Assembly: GCA_963712165.1 (NCBI GenBank)
Contig: CAVQGY010000004.1
Span: forward strand, 124,001-188,000
DNA length: 64,000 nt
Direction of reading: 5' to 3'
Origin: B10-G9 sp963712165
GTDB lineage: Bacteria; Chloroflexota; Anaerolineae; Anaerolineales; UBA11858
Made by a program: the position numbers and the translations under genes. Under the pieces are notes generated by a model. That model had not been told where the DNA came from. It saw only the letters and a list, made by a program, of their open reading frames with translations, and made no database searches. Of this stretch, positions 17,431 through 25,585 are shown piece by piece; within the stretch, counting starts at the first letter, position 1; each line of letters begins with the position of its first letter.

Positions 17431-18382
17431 CGAAAACATACAGGCGTTTGGGGATATGATCTCCAGAGCGGAGAGGATTCTCATCATTTCCCATATCAGA
17501 CCTGATGGAGATGCTGTCGGCTCATTACTGGGTTTGGGGTTGATGCTTGAAGAGCTGGGAAAGGAAGTCAATCTTGTCCTTGAGGACGGGGTTCCGATCG
17601 TATTCCAACATTTAACCGGAGCAGATAAGGTCATCCGGGAGGTCGCCGGGGTTTATGATCTGGTCATTGCTGTAGATAGCTCCGATTTGGAGAGGACAGG
17701 GTCTGTCCTGGATGATTATGGAGACCCTGATATCAATATTGACCATCATCCGACCAATACTTATTTTGCCAGTTTGAATCTTGTTCGTGATACCGCGGTT
17801 GCGACTGTGGAGATCATCTACGATTTGGCTCTGGCACTATCCCTTCCGATCAATTTGCCCATCGCTGAAGCCTTGTTAACTGGACTGTTAACTGATAGTT
17901 TAGGTTTCAGGACCTCTAGCTCATCGGCCAGAACCTTGCGAATTGCAGCTGATCTTATGGATCGGGGCGCGAATTTACAGGTCTTGTACCGGAAAGCCAT
18001 GTTGGAAAAATCATTTGAGGCGGTCCGCTACTGGGGCCAGGGTTTGTCCCGCATTCAGCGGGAAGATCGCTTGATCTGGGCATCACTGACCCTTGAGGAT
18101 CGAAAGGTTGCCGACTATTCCGGCCGGGATGATGCAGACCTGGTAAATATTCTTGCCAGGGTCAAGGATACGGATATATGCGTGGTTTTCGTTGAGCAGA
18201 CGGATGGGACTGTCAAGGTAAGCTGGCGATCGCAGCCAGCCTTTGATGTGGCCCGGATAGCTTCTCAGTTTGGAGGAGGGGGGCATAAACCTGCCGCAGG
18301 TGCAGATATTAAAGGTGATCTCGAGACTGTTCAGGTGGAAGTATTGGAAGCAACCAGAAAGTCCCTTGGAATTCAAGGTTGA
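17423..18382 (+). CDS. nrnA: DHH/DHHA1 phosphoesterase, NrnA-like oligoribonuclease/pAp phosphatase
   Basis: 319 residues. DHH domain motifs: ISHIRPDGDAVGSLLGLG near residue 21-38, AVDSSD near 87, and NIDHHPTN near 107, supplying the metal ligands. The C-terminal DHHA1 domain ends in QFGGGGHKPAAGA. NrnA-type enzymes degrade 2-5 nt RNAs and dephosphorylate 3'-phosphoadenosine 5'-phosphate. Position between rbfA and truB is a conserved order in Gram-positives and Chloroflexota. pAp is also the by-product of PAPS-dependent sulfotransferases, two of which are encoded at 44.4-50.8 kb; that link is only an inference. Confidence 0.9.
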   Translation: MNNENIQAFGDMISRAERILIISHIRPDGDAVGSLLGLGLMLEELGKEVNLVLEDGVPIVFQHLTGADKVIREVAGVYDLVIAVDSSDLERTGSVLDDYGDPDINIDHHPTNTYFASLNLVRDTAVATVEIIYDLALALSLPINLPIAEALLTGLLTDSLGFRTSSSSARTLRIAADLMDRGANLQVLYRKAMLEKSFEAVRYWGQGLSRIQREDRLIWASLTLEDRKVADYSGRDDADLVNILARVKDTDICVVFVEQTDGTVKVSWRSQPAFDVARIASQFGGGGHKPAAGADIKGDLETVQVEVLEATRKSLGIQG

Positions 18383-18422
18383 TTCCATTCCTCAGTAGGT
18401 CTTATTGTTGGGGAGTTATTGT

Positions 18423-19334
18423 ATGAATAATGATGATTTGAAAGATTTTATCACTGGCGCGCTGGTGATTGACAAACCGGTTGGGATGACCTCCCATGAT
18501 GTTGTTAAGGTAGTCCGGAACGGCACAGGGATCCGCAGGGCGGGCCATACAGGCACCCTGGACCCCAGAGCTTCGGGTGTTCTGGTTGTGTTGATCGGAC
18601 CAGCTGTACGTTTGAGTGAATTCCTCTCGGCATCCGATAAACGATACCAGGCGATCCTGCGCTTTGGGATCTCAACGGACACATATGATACCGAAGGTGT
18701 TCAGATTGGGGAAACCAGATCTGTTGATCATCTGAAGGAAGATGATTTTCAGAGAATTCTTCGAGAGTATGAGGGGAGGATTGCCCAGGTACCACCTGCC
18801 CATTCAGCCATCAAGGTAAATGGACAAAAAGCTTATGATCTGGCTCGCCGAGGAGAGGATGTCCAATTAGAACCCCGCATGATCGATGTCTATAACCTGG
18901 AATTATTGGAATGGGCTCCACCTGAAGCAGTTGTAGATGTTTATGCTTCTTCAGGCACCTATGTGCGTTCCCTGGCGAATGACCTCGGTAATGATTTAGG
19001 CGTTGGTGCCCATCTGACTGGTCTGAGGAGAACAAAAAACGGCCAGTTCACATTGAGAGATGCAGTTCGCCTTCAGGATTTGAAGGAATCCTTTGAGATT
19101 GGAGATTGGTACAAACACCTGATTCCTGCTGCGGAAACCTTGGCTGATTGGCATACCATTGAGTTGACTCCTGAGGATATGGATAAGATCAAACACGGCC
19201 ACCGGATTCCTGCAGAGATCGGATCAAGTGGCTGGGCTCGTGGTTTGAGTGAACAAGGGGACCTGATCGCTCTTCTGGAGGTGGTTGAAGGGGATGATTT
19301 TTGGCAGCCCCGCAAAGTATTTATGACCACCTGA
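18423..19334 (+). CDS. truB: tRNA pseudouridine(55) synthase
   Basis: 303 residues from the ATG at 18423, preceded by GGGGAG; an upstream TTG start is less likely because it lies within that region. Signature GALVIDKPVGMTSHDVV, then GHTGTLDPRASGVL with catalytic Asp47, and KRYQAILRFG. The C-terminus carries a PUA-like region. It isomerises U55 in the tRNA T-loop. Part of the translation operon, followed 10 bases later by ribF, as in many genomes. Confidence 0.95.
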   Translation: MNNDDLKDFITGALVIDKPVGMTSHDVVKVVRNGTGIRRAGHTGTLDPRASGVLVVLIGPAVRLSEFLSASDKRYQAILRFGISTDTYDTEGVQIGETRSVDHLKEDDFQRILREYEGRIAQVPPAHSAIKVNGQKAYDLARRGEDVQLEPRMIDVYNLELLEWAPPEAVVDVYASSGTYVRSLANDLGNDLGVGAHLTGLRRTKNGQFTLRDAVRLQDLKESFEIGDWYKHLIPAAETLADWHTIELTPEDMDKIKHGHRIPAEIGSSGWARGLSEQGDLIALLEVVEGDDFWQPRKVFMTT

Positions 19335-19344
19335 TTGGACATCT

Positions 19345-20271
19345 ATGCAGCATATTCGCGACCTGAATGATGTAAAACTGGAGCGTTCCTGGCTGACCAT
19401 CGGTAGTTTTGATGGAGTGCACCTGGGGCACAGACATATTATCCATTCTCTGGTCGAAGGAGCCAGAGAGGCAGGAGTTCCTTCTGTAGTGGTCACTTTC
19501 TTCCCCCACCCTCAGTTCATCTTGAGAGGGGAGTCAAGACCTTACTACCTCACACTTCCGGAAAAAAGAGCCCAGCTGTTGGCTGATTTGGGTGTGGATT
19601 ATGTATTCACCTATCCTTTTGATCAGCGAGTATCCCGGCTTTCGGCTAGGGAATTTATTTCTGCCCTCTATACAAGTTTTCAGTTTACGGACCTCTTAAT
19701 TGGTTATGATTTTGCATTGGGTAAGGATAGAGAAGGGAACAGCAAAAAGCTCCGGAAATTGGGTCAGGATCTGGGATATATTGTCCATGTGATTCCATCT
19801 CATAAAGTGTCCGGTGAGGTGGTTTCCTCCAGCCGCATCAGGAGTTTGATCCGTGAAGGCGAGGTAGCCACTGCGAACACATTATTGGGTTGGGAGTTTA
19901 GTATCACCGGCCGGGTCATCAAGGGAGATAACCGGGGAAGAAGCCTTGGTTTTGCCACCTGCAATATGGAAGTCCACAGCGAAGTGGTTAATATCAAACC
20001 TGGGGTTTATGCCACCAGGGGGATTGTAAAAGGAAAACAATGGCCGGCAGTGACCAATATCGGTTTTCGACCGACATTCGGACAGGACCTATCTGCCCCG
20101 AGGATCGAAGCCCATTTGCTGGGATTTTCAGGGGATATATATGGCCAGGATGTGGAGCTGTTTTTCGTGGAACGCCTGCGGGATGAGATGAAGTTCTCCC
20201 AGGTGGATGACCTGATCGCCCAAATCGAAGTGGATATCACCAATACCCGCCGTATTCTCGACCAGGATTGA
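19345..20271 (+). CDS. ribF: Bifunctional riboflavin kinase/FAD synthetase
   Basis: 308 residues. The N-terminal FAD synthetase half has SFDGVHLGHRHII near residue 19 and SSRIRSLI near 160. The C-terminal riboflavin kinase half has GDNRGRSLGFATCN and a PGVYATRG strand. Together they convert riboflavin to FMN and FAD. In this window FAD is needed by TrxB and the three FAD subunits of the molybdenum hydroxylases. Last gene of the nusA block before the rpsO promoter. Confidence 0.95.
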   Translation: MQHIRDLNDVKLERSWLTIGSFDGVHLGHRHIIHSLVEGAREAGVPSVVVTFFPHPQFILRGESRPYYLTLPEKRAQLLADLGVDYVFTYPFDQRVSRLSAREFISALYTSFQFTDLLIGYDFALGKDREGNSKKLRKLGQDLGYIVHVIPSHKVSGEVVSSSRIRSLIREGEVATANTLLGWEFSITGRVIKGDNRGRSLGFATCNMEVHSEVVNIKPGVYATRGIVKGKQWPAVTNIGFRPTFGQDLSAPRIEAHLLGFSGDIYGQDVELFFVERLRDEMKFSQVDDLIAQIEVDITNTRRILDQD

Positions 20272-20277
20272 CCATCC

Positions 20278-20305
20278 TTGCCAACCCAGTCCTCTTTGGT
20301 ATAAT
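20278..20305 (+). promoter_or_regulatory. Promoter of rpsO
   Basis: TTGCCA (20278-20283), a 16-bp spacer and TATAAT (20300-20305). It lies just after the ribF stop and gives a leader of roughly 85 bases. Confidence 0.7.
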
Positions 20306-20311
20306 TTCCGT

Positions 20312-20398
20312 GCTGACTAGACCATTTCGCGGGGTTCCCTGCGAATTCGGAGACCTGCTAGTAGGCATTTATCAAGAATATAGGAGATAGCAGACGTC
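20312..20398 (+). promoter_or_regulatory. rpsO leader, possible S15 autoregulatory structure
   Basis: The leader contains a hairpin with CGC-GGG and CCC-TGCG arms (20328-20343), then GGAGACCTGC, a second small stem CCTGCTAGTAGG, and the ribosome site AGGAGAT. S15 represses its own mRNA through leader structures in several phyla. I infer a similar role but no specific class can be assigned by eye. Confidence 0.35.
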
Positions 20399-20671
20399 AT
20401 GAGCATTGCAAAAGCACAAAAAGAAGAGATCATAAAGGAATATGGCAGACATCAAGATGACACTGGTTCACCCGAGGTCCAGATCGCGTTGTTGACCACC
20501 CGCATATCTGAACTGACAGAACACCTGCAGGATCACACCCATGATGAATCCTCCAGGCGTGGTTTGTTGAAAATGGTTGGCCAGCGCCGCAGGTTATTGA
20601 CCTACTTACGGCGGGAAGATTACCAGCGGTATGTGGCAATCACGGATCGTATGGGATTGCGCAGGAAATAA
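20399..20671 (+). CDS. rpsO: 30S ribosomal protein S15
   Basis: 90 residues, full length for the family. Conserved pattern: GRHQDDTGSPEVQIALLTTRI, EHLQDHTHDESSRRGLLKMVGQRRRLLTYLR. S15 is a primary 16S-binding protein of the 30S platform. It is followed by an intrinsic terminator and then pnp, the usual gene order. Confidence 0.98.
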   Translation: MSIAKAQKEEIIKEYGRHQDDTGSPEVQIALLTTRISELTEHLQDHTHDESSRRGLLKMVGQRRRLLTYLRREDYQRYVAITDRMGLRRK

Positions 20672-20681
20672 AAGGAAAAAA

Positions 20682-20720
20682 GCCGAGTGCGCAAGATGCT
20701 TTTGCCGCTCGGTTTCTTTT
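20682..20720 (+). terminator. Intrinsic terminator after rpsO
   Basis: GCCGAG pairs with CTCGGT, with an inner GCAA/TTGC helix, and TTTCTTTTT follows. It starts 11 bases after the rpsO stop. Confidence 0.85.
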
Positions 20721-20910
20721 TGAGCCAGATCAAAAATAACTAGCGCGGCAGGGAAATGCGGTTGTCGGTGCGGCCAGGTTGTGAAAGTGGGGGTCCCAAC
20801 CAGAGCGGTTGATCAATTTCTCCCTGAGGAACAGAAAAACTGAATAGCTATATTGATGTACGATTAACTGCTTACTCAAACGTAGAATGTTATCAAGTCC
20901 GTGCATTCTA

Positions 20911-20969
20911 GTCAGGTTGGGTATTGGGAGGTAATGACAAGGCTTTGTCCCTAGCTCCCAATCCCTGAC
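20911..20969 (+). promoter_or_regulatory. Long stem-loop in the pnp leader
   Basis: Between 20721 and 20995 there is no gene. It holds a nested stem: GTCAGG (20911) with CCTGAC (20964), ATTGGGAG (20923) with CTCCCAAT (20955), and an inner GACAA/TTTGTC helix. It ends 17 bases before the pnp ribosome site. E. coli pnp has an RNase III-cleaved leader hairpin used for autoregulation; a parallel is inferred here. A clear promoter for pnp was not found. Confidence 0.55.
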
Positions 20970-20995
20970 CCTATGGATGCCGGCAGGAGGTAAAA

Positions 20996-23122
20996 ATGAA
21001 ACCTGAATCAAAGAAATTTACTGCAGTAGTGGATGGAAAAGAGTTTATCATCGAAACTGGAACCCTGGCTGGACAGGCAGGGGGAGCAGTAACCGTCCAA
21101 TTGGGCGAATCGATTATTCTCGGTACCGCCACCATGAACGATAGTGCGCGTGAAGGCGCTGATTTTTTCCCGCTCACCGTGAATTATGAAGAGCGCATGT
21201 ACGCTAATGGTTCCATACCCGGGGGTTTCTTCCGTCGAGAAGGACGCCCTGGTGAGGATGCCACCCTGACGTGCCGGTTGATCGATCGTCCGCTCAGGCC
21301 GTTGTTCCCGAAGGGGATGCGGAATGATGTCCAATTGATCCTCTATGCTCTTTCAGCTGATGACCAGCCACTGGATGTTCTCGGTATCAATGCTGCGTCC
21401 GCTTCTCTGGTCATCTCTGATATCCCTTGGGATGGCCCGATTGGTGGCATTCGAGTAGGGCGTATTGATGGAAAATTCATCGCGTTTCCTTCTTACGAAG
21501 AGATCGAGGAATCCGATCTTGATTTGGTGATGGCAGGCAGCCGCGATGCTATCCTGACTGTTGAAAGCAATTCCAAGGAGCTCCCTGAAGAGGTTATTCT
21601 GGAAGCATTGGAATGGGGACAAAATGCCATCCAGCCCTTGATCGAAGCTCAGGAGAAAATGGCCCAGGAGATAGGTAAGGAAAAGAAACCTATCGTTTCC
21701 TTCAATCTCAGTGATGAGTTGAAAGCAGAGGTTGAAGGCAAAGCCCTTTCACCGATAACAGCTATCCTTGAGAAGGACCTTGAAAAAGTCGATTTTCGGA
21801 AATCTCTGGATGCAGTTCGGGATGAGATTCTGGAATCCTATGCAGAGAATGAAGAGATCGCCTCTGGTGATGTCAAGGAGGCATTTGAAGCCGCATTGAA
21901 GTCCGCCGTTCGTAACCGTATCCTGGAATCTGGAAAACGACCGGACGGCCGCGATCTGACCACTGTCCGCGAAATTTGGTGTGATGTCAACACCAGCCCG
22001 CGACCGCATGGTGTCGGATTATTCACCCGTGGTCAAACCCAGGTGATGACGATGACTACTTTGGGAACGCCGCGTGATGCCCAGATGATCGACAACCTGT
22101 CACCGACTGACACAAAAAGGTATATGCATCATTATAATTTCCCTCCTTTCTCGGTTGGTGAAGTGCGCTTCCTCCGGGGAACATCTCGTCGTGAGGTAGG
22201 ACACGGAGCTCTCGCAGAAAGGGCGCTGATACCTGTTCTCCCAACTGAGGAAGATTTTCCTTACACCATGAGATTGGTATCTGAAGTGTTGTCCTCTAAT
22301 GGATCTTCTTCCATGGCATCTGTGTGTGGATCCACATTATCCCTGATGGATACAGGTGTGCCCATCAAGGCGCCAGTGGCAGGTGTTGCCATGGGTCTGG
22401 TCAAAGAAGGTGATCGTTATGCGATCCTGACCGATATTCAGGGCTTGGAAGACCATATTGGGGATATGGATTTCAAAGTCGCTGGTACTGACACTGGAAT
22501 CACTGCATTGCAAATGGATATCAAATTAAAAGGTCTCTCCTCACAGGTTATGGCTGAGGCCCTTGAACATGCAAAAACTGCCAGATCTTTTATCATGAGC
22601 AAGATGCTGGAAACCATCTCGGAACCGCGGGAGGACCTCAAACCCCATGTGCCGCGCATCCAGGCTATTCGCATCCCAGTTGATAAAATCGGTGCCATTA
22701 TTGGCCCGGGTGGCAAGACCATCCGCGAGATCCAGGAACAGACAGGCGCCAAGATCGACATTGATGATGAAGGTTTGGTTTACATCGCATCAGACAATGC
22801 AGAAAGCGCTCGCATGGCCCAGGAGCGGATCGTGGGCTTGACCGCGACACCTGAGGTTGGACGAATCTACACTGGCCGTGTAGTTGGTATTAAAACCTTT
22901 GGTGCCTTTGTAGAAATTCTCCCGGGTATTGATGGACTGGTCCATATATCCCAGCTGGAAAGCAGCCATGTCAAGAATGTTGAAGACGTGGTTGAGTTCG
23001 GTGACGAGATCACCGTGATGGTAACGGATATAAGCAAAGACGGAAAGATCCGCCTGTCCAGGCAAGCTGTGCTGGAAGGATGGTCCCTTGAGGAAGCACA
23101 ACAAGCTGACCGGAAGAAGTAG
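20996..23122 (+). CDS. pnp: Polyribonucleotide nucleotidyltransferase (PNPase)
   Basis: 708 residues, normal length. Two RNase PH domains: the first with FFPLTVNYEERMYANGSIPGGFFRREGRP, the second with the FTRGQTQVM and SSNGSSSMASVCGSTLSLMDTGVPIKAPVAGVAMGL catalytic region. They are separated by an all-helical segment. A KH domain (IGAIIGPGGKTIREI) and an S1 domain (GRVVGIKTFGAFVEI) form the C-terminus. It degrades RNA phosphorolytically 3' to 5'. Start ATG at 20996 with a strong AGGAGGT site. Confidence 0.98.
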   Translation: MKPESKKFTAVVDGKEFIIETGTLAGQAGGAVTVQLGESIILGTATMNDSAREGADFFPLTVNYEERMYANGSIPGGFFRREGRPGEDATLTCRLIDRPLRPLFPKGMRNDVQLILYALSADDQPLDVLGINAASASLVISDIPWDGPIGGIRVGRIDGKFIAFPSYEEIEESDLDLVMAGSRDAILTVESNSKELPEEVILEALEWGQNAIQPLIEAQEKMAQEIGKEKKPIVSFNLSDELKAEVEGKALSPITAILEKDLEKVDFRKSLDAVRDEILESYAENEEIASGDVKEAFEAALKSAVRNRILESGKRPDGRDLTTVREIWCDVNTSPRPHGVGLFTRGQTQVMTMTTLGTPRDAQMIDNLSPTDTKRYMHHYNFPPFSVGEVRFLRGTSRREVGHGALAERALIPVLPTEEDFPYTMRLVSEVLSSNGSSSMASVCGSTLSLMDTGVPIKAPVAGVAMGLVKEGDRYAILTDIQGLEDHIGDMDFKVAGTDTGITALQMDIKLKGLSSQVMAEALEHAKTARSFIMSKMLETISEPREDLKPHVPRIQAIRIPVDKIGAIIGPGGKTIREIQEQTGAKIDIDDEGLVYIASDNAESARMAQERIVGLTATPEVGRIYTGRVVGIKTFGAFVEILPGIDGLVHISQLESSHVKNVEDVVEFGDEITVMVTDISKDGKIRLSRQAVLEGWSLEEAQQADRKK

Positions 23123-23144
23123 CCCTTCAAGCTCAGTACAATAT

Positions 23145-23177
23145 AAGATCCGGCAGGTTGCCTGCCGGGTCTTTTTA
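23145..23177 (+). terminator. Intrinsic terminator after pnp
   Basis: AAGATCCGGCAGG pairs with CCTGCCGGGTCTT over about 13 bp with a 3-base loop, followed by TTT. It begins 23 bases after the stop. Confidence 0.9.
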
Positions 23178-23193
23178 TTGATATGAAATAGAA

Positions 23194-23222
23194 CTGGCAG
23201 CTGAATGATGTATAAATATAAT
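23194..23222 (+). promoter_or_regulatory. Candidate groES promoter
   Basis: CTGGCA (23194-23199), a 17-bp spacer and TATAAT (23217-23222), 110 bases before groES. No CIRCE inverted repeat is present between this box and the gene. Confidence 0.4.
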
Positions 23223-23331
23223 ATAAAAAATGCGAAAAAAACGAGAGTGAAGCACTGATTTACCTATAAATTTGGTAAAATGTCCACGTGGTATTGTCGT
23301 CTAATGAAAGAAGGAAATAAGGAGTGATATT

Positions 23332-23619
23332 ATGGCGAAAAAAGAATTAGGAATCAAACCTCTAGGCGCCCGTGTTGTCATTCAACCGGTCGAAGAAGAG
23401 AACCGCACAGGTAGTGGTCTGTACATTCCCGATACTGCCAAGGAAAAACCCCAGACCGGTATCGTTGTTGCAGTTGGTGAAAGCACAGAAGATGTCACGA
23501 TCACTGTCAAAGTTGGCGATAAAGTCCTTTTCCCGAAATATACCGGCACTGAGATCAAGCTGGGCGGTGAAGACTACAATATTATGGACTTTGAAAAAGT
23601 CCTGGCCGTGCTTGACTGA
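23332..23619 (+). CDS. groES: Co-chaperonin GroES
   Basis: 95 residues. Pattern IKPLGARVVIQPVEEENRTGSGLYIPDTAKEKPQTGIVVAVG includes the mobile loop that contacts GroEL; the roof and C-terminus KVLFPKYTGTEIKLGGEDYNIMDFEKVLAVL are complete. GroES caps GroEL and encloses the folding chamber. The usual downstream groEL is absent: trxB follows after 5 bases. GroEL must be encoded elsewhere. Start ATG with AGGAGTG upstream. Confidence 0.96.
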   Translation: MAKKELGIKPLGARVVIQPVEEENRTGSGLYIPDTAKEKPQTGIVVAVGESTEDVTITVKVGDKVLFPKYTGTEIKLGGEDYNIMDFEKVLAVLD

Positions 23620-23624
23620 TCCGA

Positions 23625-24563
23625 ATGATGTCTGATTCTCCTGAGAAGATCCATCAGTGTTTGATCATTGGATCCGGCCCTGCTGGTTTGTCCGCAGCCT
23701 TATATGCTGCCCGGGCAGATCTGGCCCCTGTTGTTCTCTCAGGTATGGATCTGGGGGGTCAGGTCTCCAAAACCGATGCGATTGAGAATTACCCCGGTTT
23801 TCCGGACGGTATCCAGGGACCTGAATTGGTTGCTGTTTTTCAGCAGCAGGCAGAGAGGTTTGGGGCAGAAATCGTGTTCGATTCCGCTACAGCGGTCGAT
23901 CTATCCGAACGTCCTTTTAAAATAACCACTTACGGCGGAGAATACCTGGCTGAGTCCCTGATCATCGCGACGGGTGCCTCCGTTCGTGAATTAGGTATTC
24001 CCGGAGAGAAAGAATTCACAGGGAAGGGTGTTTCGTATTGTGCTACCTGTGATGGACACTTCTTCAAAGAAAAGGATTTGATAGTGGTTGGCGGCGGGGA
24101 CAGTGCTCTGAAAGAAAGCATTTTCCTGACCCGCTTTGCCAAATCCGTAACCATCGTGCATCGCCGGGACGAGCTCCGCGGGGGGGTTTATTTAGCCAAG
24201 AAAGCCAAAGCCAACCCAAAGATCCAATTCCTCTGGGACTCAGTTGTGACCGAAATCATCGGTGAAGGCACGGTCAATTCTGCGCGAGTGAAAAATGTAA
24301 AAACCGGGCAGGAAGAAATCCGTGAGATTGATGGAGTTTTCATCTTCATAGGCCATGATCCCAATACTGAGATGTTCAAGGATCAGCTGGAAACCGATGA
24401 AAGTGGTTACCTGGTGCTTGACCAGCATATGCACACGAATGTACCCGGTGTGTTCGCTGCCGGTGAGGTCGGTGATCCCCATTTCCAGCAGGTGATTTTC
24501 TCTGCCGGGATGGGTGCAGCTGCAGCGATGGAAGCGACAGAGTTCCTGGAAGATGAGAGTTAA
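23625..24563 (+). CDS. trxB: Thioredoxin-disulfide reductase
   Basis: 312 residues. FAD site IIGSGPAGLSAALYAARA near residue 14, redox-active Cys pair in SYCATCDGHFF (Cys139, Cys142), NAD(P)H-binding VVGGGDSALKESIFL near 155, and the C-terminal FAD motif GVFAAGEVGD. Transfers electrons from NAD(P)H to thioredoxin in the cytosol. The pyridine-nucleotide site has HRRDELRGG, consistent with NADPH preference. Directly follows groES, so both are probably co-transcribed as stress or protein-folding functions. Confidence 0.93.
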   Translation: MMSDSPEKIHQCLIIGSGPAGLSAALYAARADLAPVVLSGMDLGGQVSKTDAIENYPGFPDGIQGPELVAVFQQQAERFGAEIVFDSATAVDLSERPFKITTYGGEYLAESLIIATGASVRELGIPGEKEFTGKGVSYCATCDGHFFKEKDLIVVGGGDSALKESIFLTRFAKSVTIVHRRDELRGGVYLAKKAKANPKIQFLWDSVVTEIIGEGTVNSARVKNVKTGQEEIREIDGVFIFIGHDPNTEMFKDQLETDESGYLVLDQHMHTNVPGVFAAGEVGDPHFQQVIFSAGMGAAAAMEATEFLEDES

Positions 24564-24620
24564 TGGATGATCTAGGATACGGTTTCCTTTAAGGAAATCA
24601 ATTCCATTTTTCAATAATAA

Positions 24621-24647
24621 AAAGCGGTGTTCAGAGAACACCGCTTT
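24621..24647 (+). terminator. Intrinsic terminator after trxB
   Basis: AAAGCGGTGTTC and GAACACCGCTTT form a perfect 12-bp stem around AGA, followed by CTGTATTTCTT. It ends the plus-strand groES-trxB transcript. Confidence 0.85.
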
Positions 24648-24660
24648 CTGTATTTCTTAA

Positions 24661-24698
24661 CAAGGGATTGAATCCTTTCAATAGGATTCAATCCCTTG
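24661..24698 (-). terminator. Perfect 16-bp hairpin after the DUF1385 gene
   Basis: CAAGGGATTGAATCCT and its exact complement flank a 6-base loop. It lies 3 bases after the DUF1385 stop, so it most likely ends the minus-strand transcript. The U-tract in that direction is weak (GTTAAGAAAT). Both this and the trxB terminator sit in the convergent gap. Confidence 0.65.
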
Positions 24699-24700
24699 TA

Positions 24701-25585
24701 TTATGATTCTTCCAGTTCCCGCATGGCATTAAAGGCAGCAATACTGACTTCAATAATCTCCAGGGAGGGTTCATTGGTTGTCAGGTGCTGCAGTGCCAAA
24801 TTAGGTTTTACGAGTACTTTGACCAATGGACGATGGATGTTCTTAGCAGTCCACTGGAGGTATTCGTAGGCAATTCCTGCCAGGACTGGCAGCAGCAGCA
24901 CACGGGTGAGTAGTCGCCAGAGCAAGGTCATTGGTCCCAGGGCGGTAAATAACAGGATTGAGATCAAAACAACGATCAGCAGGAATGCAGTCCCGCAGCG
25001 GGGATGTTCCAAACTGTATTTTTTTACAGTTTCAGGGTCAAGTTTCGCGCTGTCCTCAAAAGCATTGATCACTTTGTGTTCCGCGCCATGATAGGAGAAT
25101 ACACGTTTTATCTCTTCCATCTGGCCAATTCCCCACATATAAACAATCAGAAAGACCAATCGAAGGGATCCTTCCAGCAGATTGCCAACCCAGGGTTTCC
25201 AATCAAGGTAGCGTTCTACAGCCTGACCAACCCCGGCGGGGATGAGGAAGAAGATCAAGATCGCAATTATTATGGAGAGGGCGAAAGTGAAGAATAGACC
25301 CATCCCTTCCAGTTGTTCATCCTCCCCGGTTTGAGTATTGGCAGATATGGTCAAGGCACGCATACCCAGGATCAAAGCATCGTTGAGGCCAATCAAACCC
25401 CGCAAGAAGGGGATCTTCATGATCCTGCTCTGATAGATGTTGCTCAATTCCTCGGTATGAATGGCGATCTCCCCATCAGGAGTGCGCATGGCAATTGCAG
25501 CGGCTTTTTTACCGCGCATCATCACACCTTCAATGACTGCCTGGCCGCCATAATTCGGCAATTTCGTTGTCGATTCTGAACTCAT
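24701..25585 (-). CDS. DUF1385 (YqhQ-like) multi-pass membrane protein
   Basis: 294 residues. The N-terminal family signature NYGGQAVIEGVMMRGKKAAAIAMR is followed by about four to five hydrophobic segments (around residues 95-120, 135-155, 195-235). A GAEHKVINAFE motif and HPRCGTAFLL at the centre are also diagnostic of the family. The biochemical role of DUF1385 proteins is not established. The start ATG overlaps the preceding M20 peptidase stop by one base (TAATG), so the two are translationally coupled. Confidence 0.85.
   Translation of the reverse strand: MSSESTTKLPNYGGQAVIEGVMMRGKKAAAIAMRTPDGEIAIHTEELSNIYQSRIMKIPFLRGLIGLNDALILGMRALTISANTQTGEDEQLEGMGLFFTFALSIIIAILIFFLIPAGVGQAVERYLDWKPWVGNLLEGSLRLVFLIVYMWGIGQMEEIKRVFSYHGAEHKVINAFEDSAKLDPETVKKYSLEHPRCGTAFLLIVVLISILLFTALGPMTLLWRLLTRVLLLPVLAGIAYEYLQWTAKNIHRPLVKVLVKPNLALQHLTTNEPSLEIIEVSIAAFNAMRELEES

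Noticed and set aside
23222..23331. CIRCE-like operator near groES
   Set aside because: GAGTG and CACTG occur here, but not as the TTAGCACTC-N9-GAGTGCTAA inverted repeat, and the arms do not pair in the right orientation.
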